Assembly (NCBI GenBank): GCA_011319805.1 | Contig: SJRY01000078.1 | Span: 1-32,056, forward strand | Length of the DNA: 32,056 nucleotides | From: Macrocybe gigantea | Taxonomy: Eukaryota; Basidiomycota; Agaricomycetes; Agaricales; Callistosporiaceae | Reading direction: 5' to 3' | Shown here: positions 1 to 10,705 of the stretch, piece by piece | How the letters are laid out: the number at the start of each line of letters is the position of its first letter | Position numbering within the stretch: the first letter of the stretch is position 1 | The notes under the pieces: model-generated | Seen by the model: only the letters and a program-made list of their open reading frames with translations | What the model was told of the DNA's origin: nothing | Database searches by the model: none | Program-made: the position numbers and the translations under genes

Positions 1-130
1 TTCTATCAAAAAATGTGCAGAAGCTTCTATTAGGTTGGGACTGACTGGTAAGTTGAAGTGCAGAAACTTCTCACGGAGTTGAATTGATCTGACCGCGAAC
101 GATCATTCCCTTCACAGCATTTGAGCCAAC

Positions 131-2988
131 GTGACTCGAACACAGGATTCGACACAAAACTGGTCTGTGGAAGGCCCGACCAGGTACACCCTTACAAGAT
201 CAGAAATCGAAGTTCTTTTCTGCGATACTCATCATGCAACGGCCCCGGCGTGCATATTTAAAGGTGCGCAGGCGTACATCCGCTGTCTCTTGACCCAAGT
301 CCTGCTTTTGTCCCCGCCCTTTCTATTACTATGCAGTCGTCTTTCTACCCTTGTGAAGAGCGTCCGCGATGAATCGGTTGACACCGAGTCCAATGATTCT
401 ACTGTCATCGCTGAGGAGCCTCTACCGGTGCCTTCTCTTAAAGTCAAACGTCTAGACTACTATTACAGTGGATGGTCGAAGACTTGGAAGTATAGGGTGT
501 GTGCTGCCGTTCTGCCTTGCTTTGCATAGCTTTGATTCGGCGCTGCGTGCACGTAGAACATGAGTTCGAGAGTCACTGTTGAGACGATTCCTATTCTGCA
601 GAGCAGCGGCAACAACGATGCATGGAAAGACTGCAGCTTTGTGTATATTCATCTCAGAATCCCACTAAATCTGCAATGAAACCTTACTACCGTTACATCC
701 CAGCCTGGTCCGCACGATTCCCAGAGAAGAGAACCGTGAGCCGACATTCAAACTTGTCGTCAAGAGTGAATACATCTTGAAGGCTTGCAAGGACGTTATC
801 CATTCATGGCCTGGGGTTTCCTGGATTGCTAGTCCTCTTGAGGTACTTTTAATTTGCATCAACAGTGCAGCAGCTGATCGTAGATTTTCCTATCTATCTG
901 TAAAGCTCGATCCGGAGATGTTCATTACCTTCTTCAAAGAGTTTATAAAGTACAGAGACTCGCTCTCGGATAAGAAGCCGAGGACGGAAGCCGAATCCCA
1001 TATTTTATCTTCCGTCAACCTCCTCATCTCTTCCCTCTCTGTGGACTACCGTTCAACCTTGGCCACCCTTGACAATCTCCTTGCCCATGGCGAAATCACG
1101 TTCGACCTTCTCTATGCTATTCTTATTCCCAGGACATTGTTCGTCACCCGCTGCGCTGTGACTGGTCAACCAAGGTCTTCAAGCTGATTTCTTTCCAACG
1201 CACGGCGTATGATGGGAAAATAGTCTATCTACTCAACTGCGAGAGCATAGACCTCGTTGATAGCATCATAGGAAATGAAATCAGTGTTGGCAGGGTGCAA
1301 GCCACTATTCTTCTGAAGTACTTCCGTGGAACGGTCAAGATTCAATCCTTGGACGCTTACCCTATCCAGTTCCACCCTGAGGAGGCACAGCTGCGCGAAT
1401 CGTTGTTGCGTCGTGGCAAGAAATGGGTTAGTCTTATAGGAATGCATCACAAGCAATTCAGCGGGATTGCTGCACTCAAGATGGGAGAAGCTTATGAAGC
1501 ACAACGTACGGTATTCCTCTTATGCTTACGAGCGCGGCAGTTTCCCTGACCCGCTTCTTTAGGTGAAAGGCCGAATTATGGTGGATAGAGGTCAGTCCTG
1601 TTCGTCTCCTCGTAGGCTTCATTTACTAAGTTGATGTTCAAGCCACTTTCAAGCGTTTGAATCCGACCTATCAGTTTCCACTGCCAGTTCCTTCGAATAC
1701 TCACGTGAAGCAGCAACCTAACACTCAGCAACGACACATTCGCGACCCACGCCCGGAATGGAACTTCTGCCTGTGCTGCCTCAGCCCGTAAACCCTCCGA
1801 ACCAGTATGCCAATGGTAAATATAATGTAGCTCGCAAGTCAACATGTTGATAATTTGTTTTCAGTCGTCTTGGTTGAATCCCAGAAAGGGGGTGCCGCGG
1901 CCAACGACGTTCAATTGTCGGATGAAAAGCTGCTTCTGACGTCTACAGTCGTTTACGGTTTTAGTTTGTCGGACAAGATGTGGTGTGAGCGTCAAGATGT
2001 CTTTCAAATGCCATGTAGGACTGAATGGTCTACTCTAGTCGAATTTGATGTCGAACAAGTCCAAGACGTCCAATGGGACGTTGACGCTTTCGCCAACCTT
2101 GTCCTTCCCGCTGATCGCAAGAACCTCCTTCGTTCATTGGTCGAAGCGCATCATCGTGAACTGGGGTTCGACGACTTCATCAAAGGCAAAGGTCAGGGGC
2201 TTGTCATCAACCTTTTCGGGCCTCCTGGTGTCGGTGAGTCAATTGGAGTTATGATGAAGCAACTGGGCATTCACAGTTATCCAGGCAAGACGTTTTCCGC
2301 CGAAGCGACCAGCGAGCACGTCAGACGACCTTTGTATGTCGTTGGCGGCGGCGATCTGGGAACAACGGCCAACGAGCTCGATCATGCACTCGAGCAAATC
2401 TTCGACGTAGCCACAACTTGGAAGGCCATCGTTTTAATAGACGAGGCAAGACATCAAAACGATAGGATTAGAATTTCCCGCAGGAGCTGATAAGGTCGTT
2501 GTATAGGCTGACGTCTTCCTCGAACAACGTTCACTTCATGACCTTAAACGAAATGCCATGGTCGCTGTCTTGTAGGGCACTACGCTGTTTGATATCCGTT
2601 GAACTGATGGTCAATCCTCAGCCTTCGTCACGTCGAATATTACCGAGGCATTCTATTTATGACCACGAACCGCGTGAAAGCGTTTGACGAGGCCTTCCTT
2701 TCGCGGATTCATGTCGCGCTCCACTTTCACGAACTGTCCCAAACTTCAAAAGAGCAAGTTTGGGCGGCTTTCCTCGCCAAAATCGGCGCTACCGATGATG
2801 TCACGCCCGATGAAGTCAAAGCGCTTGCGTCGCGCAACATCAATGGTCGGCAGATCAAAAATGCTGTCCGGACGGCGCACTCTTTGGCCGTCAGCCGGGA
2901 AGAGAAGCTTGGGTATCAACATCTCTTGGAGACGCTTGACGCGATGGCGGAATTCACGAACGAATTTGAAGTGATGAGAGCGAAATAG
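131..2988 (+). pseudogene. AAA+ ATPase with DUF7025-like N-terminal region, frameshifted in its first half
   Basis: This locus resembles the fungal AAA+ family that has a DUF7025-like region before one ATPase domain; the cellular role of that family is not established. Short GT-AG introns are inferred at 497-556, 843-905, 1511-1562, 1591-1642, 1816-1864, 1985-2038, 2234-2284 and 2572-2621, plus a GC-AG intron at 2446-2506. After splicing, the ATPase half (1865-2988) is one clean frame. Walker A GPPGVGKT is rebuilt across the 2234-2284 intron, Walker B reads IVLIDEA, sensor 1 reads MTTN, and an SRI arginine-finger region follows. The first half has four apparent one-base losses (near 661, 705, 1174 and 1694) and a TAA at 1719-1721 where CAA is expected. 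I found no convincing ATG: the 131 frame opens with GTG, and the true 5' end may lie outside the window. It is either a decaying copy or a locus damaged by assembly errors. The family call is firm; intactness is doubtful. Confidence 0.7.
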
Positions 2989-3213
2989 AGCAAACAACTT
3001 GAACTACGCTTTGTGTTTTCTTTCCTTGTAATCTTGACTGTGTAACTCTCTTAGATGAATGTGTATGAATACCCCCAGAATGAACTACGCCGGGTGCAGG
3101 ATTAATATTCGCTTTCGTTCCGATTCAGTCTGATCGAATGTCCGTCTCCTTTAGAAATGACCCTAGAAGGTAACGATTAGGAAACAATTTTATACATAAA
3201 CTCTTGTTGAATA
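2989..3213. other. 3' flank of the AAA locus
   Basis: No gene is visible. The stretch is AT-rich and separates the ATPase stop codon from the inverted-repeat element that begins at 3214. Confidence 0.4.
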
Positions 3214-3242
3214 TACTGTAGTTGGATGTATGGAGGCAACGG
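3214..3242 (+). repeat. Left terminal inverted repeat of the MITE
   Basis: 29 bp beginning TACTGTAG and ending GGCAACGG. It pairs with 3536-3564 with one mismatch, at position 9 (T against C). Confidence 0.8.
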
Positions 3243-3535
3243 TGACGGGTAACGGTAGCCCCGTTGCGTTGCCAAAATACGGTCGTGTAACGGATAACGG
3301 AAGGGCTGTTGCCTAGTAAAAAACGTGACAAGAAGTGGCCGAAAACCTGATTTTTTTTTTACCCGTACTGTAGATTTAGACGTGTCTACTCCTCTGATTA
3401 CATTTCAAATTTGTTCCAACGTTGGAGCATGACCTACGGCCTGGCTGCCACCGTTGCTTAAATTGACAACAGTAACGGATCACACCCCGCCCGTTGCCTA
3501 ACCTGGGCAAAAATTTCCTGTCACGGTCCAACCGG

Positions 3536-3564
3536 CCGTTGCCTCCATACATCCAGCTACAGTA
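3536..3564 (-). repeat. Right terminal inverted repeat of the MITE
   Basis: Reverse complement of the left repeat with one mismatch. The next two bases are TA, matching the two bases left of the element. Confidence 0.8.
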
Positions 3565-3718
3565 TAGCACACAATGTCAACAATGAGCAAGAGCGGACTT
3601 ATTGATACTTGCGGTCACAAAGGGCCACAAGGCACACAGGTCCTGCAAGTCACGGCTGTCCATTGCAGGCAGCCTTTGTGGCCCAATGTCCCATCTTTGA
3701 GAAGAACGTGGCAGTGGG

Positions 3719-3727
3719 TATATATAA
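3719..3727 (+). promoter_or_regulatory. TATA box of the F-box gene
   Basis: TATATATAA about 90 bp upstream of the ATG at 3815, a usual fungal distance. The MITE ends about 155 bp upstream of it. Confidence 0.55.
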
Positions 3728-3814
3728 GGTGCACAACTCCGCTGGGCAACGCAAAATCACCCAATCATCTTGAAAGGCAAGTACTGCGCTAGTGCTCGCT
3801 CGACGCGTTAGCTG

Positions 3815-5104
3815 ATGTCGGACATTCCACATCTCAGCCATATCAACATGGACCGCAGCGACGGCGCAACTCAGGCAGAGGACCCAGAACGTGCTTGCCA
3901 CATCGCGTCGCTGCCGCCCGAGCTTATGTACGAAATTGCACGGCACTTGAAGGACCCAGCGCCGGACATCCAACCGTCCTTGTCGTCGGACGGAGGCCGC
4001 CCGCGAAAGAAACGCGCGATGTCGACGGCGGCTAGCTTCATTTCTGTTTTAGCGTTTTCGCACGTCTGTCGCGCTTGGAGAGCGCTTGCGATCGCGTTGC
4101 CGGAACTGTGGACCGACGTCTACGTCAACCCGCTTCATTGCTACGATGCTGGCGCCATAACGGACATACTCTCGCGCTCAAGAGACCGACCTATTACGCT
4201 TTGCTTCGAATACCTAGATCCGTCTGTGGTCGTAGAGCAATGGCCCCTGATCAAGCTTCGTTCGCCAGCACTGTATCATTTCTTGAGGATCCTGGTCTTT
4301 GTTTGCGAGGTCATCCATCGCTGCCGGAGGATCCGCATCCTGACCAACGAGGAGAATCAAGAAATGATGTATAACATCTTTAGCCACTGTCCTGCACCAG
4401 CGTTGGAGCACCTGGAGATCTTCTGCCATCCGTCGCAAAGACCGACCGATCGTGAACGGATGGGCTACTATCAGCGGACTTGGCCTTTGTCGTTCGATCC
4501 TGCCGTTCTGCGGCACGTCTACCTGGACGGCGTGATCTGGATGCCGTTAGGCCCGCTCCTCGCTGTCGAGACGCTCGCGCTCGTCAACACAACGCCAGGC
4601 CACGCGATGATGCATTTCTTCCGATCCGGTATGCCAGCCCTTCGGCGGCTCACCTTAAGCCGAACGAGCGTCTCGTGGCGCGCAAAGTTGCGCTGTCCCG
4701 TCCTCGAGGATCTGCGCGTGGAAGGCGGGGAAGCCTGCAGCGTCTTTAATGCAGATTTTGGCGATGCCCCGAGTCTGACGAGGGTGCAGATATCGAAAGT
4801 GTCGGACCAGCAGGACTGGAAGGACGTGATGCGAGGCTTGGGCACGCATAGACAAGCGCAGACGGGCTCGTTCAAGAACGTCACTCGCTTGCGGATCGAA
4901 AACTGCGACCTCGGGCAACTGTCGACTTTGGAAAGCATGCGGACGTTGTCTGATGTCATGCCGAACTTGACGCACCTGGATCTCCAGGGCTGCAACGCCG
5001 GACCTATCGCAAGATTGCTGGATACGCATGCTGACATTTGTCCAATGTTAACGATGATGGTAGTAGACAGGGCTATTGTGCACCTCAGACAACACACTCT
5101 TTGA
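3815..5104 (+). CDS. F-box domain protein
   Basis: A single-exon, 429-residue protein. Residues 31-104 form an F-box: SLPPELMYEIARHL begins it and FSHVCRAWRALAIALPELW closes it, with a basic insert (RPRKKR) between the halves. The remainder has leucine-rich, LRR-like strands such as LEHLEIFC, LRRLTLSRTSVSW, LTRVQISKV and LTHLDLQGCN. In fungi such proteins usually act as substrate receptors of SCF ubiquitin ligases through Skp1 binding to the F-box; the substrate cannot be told from sequence. The start is chosen because it is the first ATG of the frame and lies just downstream of a TATA box; a second ATG follows 11 codons later. GC-rich third positions support real coding. Agaricomycetes carry many such genes, so a specific name is not justified. 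Confidence 0.9.
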   Translation: MSDIPHLSHINMDRSDGATQAEDPERACHIASLPPELMYEIARHLKDPAPDIQPSLSSDGGRPRKKRAMSTAASFISVLAFSHVCRAWRALAIALPELWTDVYVNPLHCYDAGAITDILSRSRDRPITLCFEYLDPSVVVEQWPLIKLRSPALYHFLRILVFVCEVIHRCRRIRILTNEENQEMMYNIFSHCPAPALEHLEIFCHPSQRPTDRERMGYYQRTWPLSFDPAVLRHVYLDGVIWMPLGPLLAVETLALVNTTPGHAMMHFFRSGMPALRRLTLSRTSVSWRAKLRCPVLEDLRVEGGEACSVFNADFGDAPSLTRVQISKVSDQQDWKDVMRGLGTHRQAQTGSFKNVTRLRIENCDLGQLSTLESMRTLSDVMPNLTHLDLQGCNAGPIARLLDTHADICPMLTMMVVDRAIVHLRQHTL

Positions 5105-6003
5105 TACATATTAATCTACATAACCTTGAGATTTATGAAATATCGCTTGCAGGAGTTCACAAAGCATTCGCTGTCGTTCAAATGGAGGTGACATTCTGCA
5201 AGAAGACAGTGACACCTATTATATTCGCCAATGGGGATACCTCGGAAGGAACTTCAAAGTCCTGGGGTCGTCTTCTTGGCCTCTCCGAATGGAAACTCAC
5301 CAGAGATACGCGACTCCTTCATTTTGACTATTGTAATCCGGCCACTCGACGACTTTGTTCATCCTCTGACTTGGTTTGGACGAAAAGCTGTTATCGCCAT
5401 GGATCTACTTACATAAACAAATGTCAATTTTCTGTTGAACAAAAAGTTTTCTGAACGACTGCTCCCCTCGCCAAGGACCTCATCGACATCCGCCAGTCTT
5501 CGCCTGTTTTTATTGCTGAAGAATCACTAGCGAATATCCCTCAACGTAGTGTCAACAGCTGCTGTCGTAAAATTAGGTTTATCTTGGGTGGCGTGACATA
5601 GCGTGCTAGACCGACAAAAGAAAGGCAGACCAACCCGCGGCCTCGTTTCTCTCAAGGTCGACGACCAAACAATTCTCAGGCCGCTAAAGCTCCCCTCGGG
5701 CTGGACAGGCTCTTCTAGAACCCGCTAGGTCGTGGGGTGCGTGTTGCAGGTGTGTGGGACGAACCGAGTCATCAGGTGCTCTCCTACGCCGGGTTCTTCG
5801 CCGATCGAGTCCGAACGAGTGACGCTGCTGGACGGTGGCCCACTGATAATTACGGCGTGGGCCTCTTGGGTCCGTCCGTGAAGCGCAGACGCCACGCCAA
5901 ACGAGCCCACACCCACATCACATTCACATCGACATAGCAGTGGCGTTCAAGCCGTTCGTTTTCTTTTTTCTTGCCTGCGCAGCGAACGAAAGCACCAGCA
6001 GCG
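5105..6003. other. Intergenic region
   Basis: No convincing gene is seen. Short open frames here lack family resemblance or good start contexts. The last 60 bases, including the pyrimidine stretch TTTTCTTTTTTCTT near 5958-5971, are probably promoter and 5' leader of the gene that starts at 6004. Confidence 0.4.
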
Positions 6004-8095
6004 ATGACGGAGTACGACTTCTCGCCCGAGGCGTACGAGCGGCACGTCGCGACGCAATATCGCATCCGCACGTGGGTCGACAAGACCAACGCCGTTCACA
6101 GCCTCGGTAACCCGAACACGCCAGCCACACCCGCGGAGCCGTACCTCGTCCAGCTGCGTATGGACGATGATGACGATGATAGTAGCAGCGGGAGCGGTTA
6201 TCGACAGAGACGCAGGGGGCGGGCGAGGGAGGACGAGCATGGTCGTGGGAATGCGGACAGTCATGGGCATTGGGAAGACAGGAGGGGCGGGCATGAGCGG
6301 GACAGGGAGAGAAGACCGAATAAGAGAGACGGGTCCGGGGAGAGGCGACGCCATCGCCATCGGGACGACGATCGCACTCACCACCGCCGCGCTCACTCGC
6401 TCTCCTCTGGTTCTTTTTCATCCCTTTCATCTCTCGTCGACCGAGACCGCTACCGAGAACGAGAGAGGGATGCTCATCGGAGATATCGTTCACAACAGGA
6501 GGCTGATCATTCGCGATCGGGGTCGCATAGGTATGATGGTGGCGCCGAGCGGCACCCTTCGCAAACGAGATCCCGCTCTCAGTCAGTCCAAGCCGGGACA
6601 GCCCGCCCGCATGCGCCGTCTCGCTCCAGGACAGCGCCACACACAACAACGGGCGAACACCCCTCCCAATCCTCGTCGTCTTCAAAGACCCGATGGCACA
6701 GATCGTCGTCCCAGCCGCATCCCCACACACGTCCGCCCCAGGCATATGCACCACCGCAGTCACAGCGCCAGCCCGAGGCCAGACTGGGCACGAAACACTC
6801 GAGGTACCACTACTATGAGCACCCTTCCGGGTCCAGGTCGGCCGCTGTTGAACAAGGGCATCACCAGCCGCGCAAGGGCTCTACCTCCACGTCCGCATCG
6901 CAGCCACTCTCCTCACCCTGGCTGCCTCCGCCTCCACCGCAACCACAACTCCAAGCAGCGGCGATACCACTACTACCACCACCACAAGCAGGCGCCACGA
7001 CAAAGCCCTCGACGCATAAGCGCAGCCACACAGCGCCCACTAACACTATGCAGTTGACTTCCCCGTTGCATATCTTCTTCCCCGCAGCCCCGCCTGCAGC
7101 TGCTATTCCTGCTCCTGCTAATGCTGGAGTATCGGCGGGGCCGCAAAATTCGCGTTGGATGCATCACCGCCCGGCGCGCTCGCAGACCGCCCCTGCAACT
7201 GGCGCGGTGCGCCAGGAGGAACGTGCGGACGGGCTTTACCATCCAGGATCGAGGCGGTCCAGGAGCCAAGTTGTCATTCCAAACGTGAGTAACACCCTTC
7301 CATTTCTTCGACCTCATTCTTCCTCACCATTTTTTCCCTATGTCCCATTCATCATTCATCTAGCCCGCATCGTCTCAACAACATCTGAACCAGCACCAAC
7401 ATTCGCAGCCGCTCCTCAAGCGGCTGCTCACGCTCAACCTCGTCCATGGACACGGGCATGGGCATAGCAATAGCCAGAGCACGCCGACCACGCCGACCAA
7501 GAAGTCGAGCTCTACCCAGTCACCCTCCCAGTCCCAGTCCCAGTCTCAACGCAGCACATCCTCTGCGACGCTGGCCGCCGCTCCCGACTCGTCCGCATCT
7601 GCAGCTGCGCACTCCAAGTCGAGGTCAAAGTCAAAGTCCGAGTCCGAGTCAAAGTCTGAATCCAAATCGAAGAAGAAGAGGCCACCCGCTTTGCCGCTCG
7701 CGGATACGCCGAGCCCGACGCCCAGTCCGACAAAATCGAGCTTCTTCTCGATCCCGATCCCGCTTCCCATCACCATTCCCATCCACGCGCTGCAGCATGC
7801 CTCGCCCACCAAGTCGCGCGCTGCGCATTTCGGTGCGAAGAGCAAGGACGCTGCTGGAAATGGGGATGCGAAAGAGAAGGCGAAGGAGCGCGAAGAGGAT
7901 TGGGTGAAGGTGAAGCGCAGGGCCAAGTCGGCGTCTGGCTTGGAGGATGCATATAGAGGGACAGAGAAAGAGAAGACGAGGGATAAGCCGAGGGTGCTGA
8001 GGAGGCGTTCCATTGCTGCTAGGATCAGGAATCGCACGGCGCGTTCGGCAGGTGATGCAGTCTCGCAGGAGGAGGAGCGAAGAGGAAGTAGATGA
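6004..8095 (+). CDS. Conserved-looking, largely disordered protein of unknown function
   Basis: Two exons, 6004-7284 and 7364-8095, are joined across a 79-nt GTGAGT...TAG intron in phase 0, giving 670 residues. I do not recognise a named domain. The first 40 residues look folded and helical (YDFSPEAYERHVATQYRIRTWVD) and are the part most likely to be conserved. The rest is low complexity: an acidic DDDDDD run near residue 56; Arg/Asp/His/Ser-rich RS-like segments; Pro/Gln/His-rich stretches; then SQSQSQSQ and KSRSKSKSESESKSESKSKKK blocks. A hydrophobic patch, FFSIPIPLPITIPIHAL, sits near the C-terminus. RS-like sequence is common in RNA-binding or nuclear proteins, but no RNA-binding domain is present, so function stays open. 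ATG 6004 is the first ATG of the frame. T-runs at 8110-8121 and 8142-8149 fall in the likely 3' UTR. Confidence 0.8.
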
Positions 8096-9267
8096 GGTAT
8101 CGCCTGGATCTTTTTTTTTTTACTGCGGATATAACAACTTTTTTTTTCCTTTTCTCCTTTTGAATGCTGTATGAGGCCTTTCTTTTCCTGTCCGTCTGCA
8201 TGTAGCATACTGTACACCTCGTCACTGCCGTGTTTCTTCTAATGTTGTTTGATCATACGTAGGAACCACTATCTTCTCACGGTACATACACGCTGCGGGG
8301 CAATAATATACCCAATGTTTTCATCCTATGCAATATCTATGATCGGTGTGGCGGCCAGTCTATACAAGGTCTGCAGGCAACCGAAGGTGATAAAGCGGCG
8401 CCGTGAGTGAATCCGGGATGCACTGCTGAAGTGCTTCAGGAGACTATAGCTGTAGAGAATGCGAGGTGAGAGGGTGTCCGAAGGACATCAAAGTTCCTAT
8501 CGAAATATGAACATGGCGACGCTGGAGGTTCGTGCGTAGCGGCCCCATCGTTGTCCCGGCGTAGCGCTGTCGCCGGTTTCGTTTCTTTCTTCTGCTGCAG
8601 GGGCGACATGATCGGAGAGTGACAGTCATGTATAGGGCACGTAGCTTGATGTGGCTGGGACGATGATTAGAGAGGACGAGGCGAAAGGAGACAGTGGCCG
8701 AAGGATGGGAAAAGTTCCGAAGGGATCAGTGCAGAACAGCCCTGTCCTTGTCCTGACGTATGACTGTAGTCGAGGTCATTTGTGTCTTGTGCGGAAGGCA
8801 CGACGCGATCGGAGGATGACATCCAAGTGCAGTATTATGCAGGGAAAGTTTTGCGCCACCGGCGCATGTCCAATTGTCCAGGTGTGGTCAGAGCTTTACC
8901 TGCAGGCTATTGCGATCATGCCCCATCCCGGAGTGCGGCTTCGTGCAACAAGCCTGCCGCGCGTCAAGAATGCTCGAGATCATTGGGAGCAGGCTACATA
9001 CGTCTTTGGAAATTTTAGGTCCAGGCGGGACGGGACGAGCAGATCTCCGGGTCTCCGTTCGAGAAACGTCATCGTGCCACAGGCGAGTACAGGTTCCCGC
9101 ACCAGAAATGGAGATGTGAAAAGGGTCGTCGATCGTTTCATTGCCGAGCCAGAGTTGGCAGGATCGACAGGCTGTGCAGTATCACATCAAGATTAGACTT
9201 CATTGCACATGTATTCATGCACGAAGAGGGCCTAGAAGGCGTACGGGGTTAGGCAATCTCGAATTAG
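8096..9267. other. Intergenic region, no supported gene
   Basis: The first 200 bases are T-rich and look like the 3' UTR of the upstream gene. The longest open frame, at 8651-9196, gives a basic protein with no recognisable domain and overlaps two other open frames of similar quality, so I do not call it. Confidence 0.4.
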
Positions 9268-9970
9268 AGCTACCTTTGGCAAGAGTATCGGGGCCGTCGT
9301 CTCGTCGCTGTCCTGAGCTTATCCTTTGAAGTTGTTGGGAAAGACTTTGATGATACCTTAGCTTCTTGCATTGATAGTGCTCTCGGTCCCGCTGTTAATG
9401 GAAATGATGAAGCGGTCGCCAAATACCTGAAGCAGGATAGACATCATTGGAAACCTCACCGCATTCCAATCATTGTGAACGTTTACTCATGGCCTCACAA
9501 CGCCATGGGTCAATACAGTGTTGGGTTTGATACAATCGCGAGACGACTTGGCCCCGAGACCGGTATGTGAGGTCGCCAGGTCATCCGATGTAAAGTAGAG
9601 AACAGACATTGATGGACGAGGCAAATCTGCGTAGACTGGACAACTACTGAGCGCTGAGCGCTCTGGCACGGCGTATGCCGAAGCATATTACTTTCATTTT
9701 GAAATTGCACGACAAACATGCCACAGGCCAGGTCTCTTCGACACTGCTCCTCTATCAGCGCTCAAACGTTCATTGTCTGCTTTATGTTGCTTTCCAGAAC
9801 GTCCTCATAGTTGTGCTATGCCTTTCAGAGAAAGCGAAGAACCAGAAATAATCTCAGCAGTATGGTGCACAACGGCATGCCGAAATGAGTATCATTTTCA
9901 TTCATCTGTGTTGCGCCAGAATGGAGGTAAGTCGAGACACAGGAATTTGAGTCGATGGGTTATCATATGA
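9268..9970 (+). other. Exon-like fragments of an unrecognised gene or remnant
   Basis: Two stretches look coding but have no complete gene model. The first, about 9268-9560, reads through motifs such as KDFDDTLASCIDSALGPAV, HRIPIIVNVYSWPHN and GFDTIARRLGPETG, then meets a GTATGT donor-like site at 9563. The second, about 9727-9927, follows a CACAG acceptor-like site and reads PGLFDTAPLSALKRS, CCFPERPHSCAMPF and NEYHFHSSVLRQNGG before a GTAAGT donor-like site. No ATG opens the first piece: an in-frame TAG stands at 9265. No domain is recognised and I do not guess a function. It could be the middle of a spliced gene or a truncated relic. Confidence 0.3.
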
Positions 9971-10705
9971 CTTTGACTTGATCAAGGAACGCTTCTCCGT
10001 GGGGTCTTGGCTCGACCGATACTTCACACTACTATTCTTATGATTCGAGAGGTTCTTCTCCCCATTCCTTCGTCTGTCTGGGCCTGACAACCTTTACCTC
10101 ACAAGGTCACTTTTCCTAGCAAGCCTATCAGAACGCAGCATGTTCGCAGTACTACGACTTGATAAACAACTGCTCGGGAAATGTGGCGCCATCAACTCGG
10201 GTCTGATTTCCACCGCTTGCATGCAGAGGTGTGAATTAACATATACATATATGTATCCGTTATAAGTAAATCCGTCCCTTCATCTACGTGCTGACGTTTA
10301 TGTGACTTGACAGTTGACACTCGTGGTCATTGTCGACGCATTCCGACGTTCGCTTCTGTCTCCTTTCCTCGATACTCGCTAGATTTCTTTGACGGCATTC
10401 CTGTAATGTGCCACGGGGTGATCTGTCATAGCTACCAAAAGGCAGGCGAGCGAATGGAGACTGACTACATTTTCCTGTTTCTCTCGGCGCAAACGTGATC
10501 GTGACTGAGCGTTCTTTGCACATGTACCAGAAAAGTAATAATACCGAAGCCATCAGGCTTCTAGTCCTTGCGCACAGAACGGTTTCATAGATGGCAAGTG
10601 TTTGAACCTACATTATGGCCGGTCAAGGTGACAGGCAAACTTGCTCTTGATCCTGTTCATGGTCTTCCGGTGACGTACGTTCCTTCCGTCCCTCCGTCGC
10701 TCGCC
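9971..10705. other. Intergenic region upstream of the 7TM cluster
   Basis: No supported gene. It contains a small AT palindrome, ATACATATATGTAT, at 10243-10256. Confidence 0.35.

Larger units (their letters stand above)
3214..3564. mobile_element. MITE-like non-autonomous DNA element, 351 bp
   Basis: Two terminal inverted repeats of 29 bp with one mismatch bound this stretch, starting TACTGTAG and ending CTACAGTA. It is flanked on both sides by the dinucleotide TA (3212-3213 and 3565-3566). That fits the TA target duplication of Tc1/mariner-type elements. There is no open reading frame for a transposase, so it would depend on an enzyme supplied elsewhere. The interior is rich in short GTAACGG and CCGTTGCC motifs on both arms, so the inverted symmetry extends loosely beyond the perfect ends, and it carries a T-run near 3351-3360. 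The superfamily assignment is inference from the TA duplication only. Confidence 0.75.

Noticed and set aside
1694..1728. GTGAAG...CACTCAG as a very short intron that would remove the stop in the AAA locus
   Set aside because: It would be only 24 nt, well below the 49-79 nt seen for other introns here, so a frameshift plus nonsense change is more likely.
5924..6763. Long minus-strand frames opposite the 6004-8095 gene
   Set aside because: They arise from the GC-rich repetitive coding strand; the plus-strand frame continues across a clean intron and has the better composition.
8651..9196. 181-codon open frame on the plus strand
   Set aside because: It is basic, with no domain, no signal peptide and no intron logic, and it overlaps two other open frames of equal quality. 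It looks like chance.
10243..10256. AT palindrome ATACATATATGTAT
   Set aside because: Short and AT-only, so expected by chance in AT-rich spacer; no link to a gene was seen.
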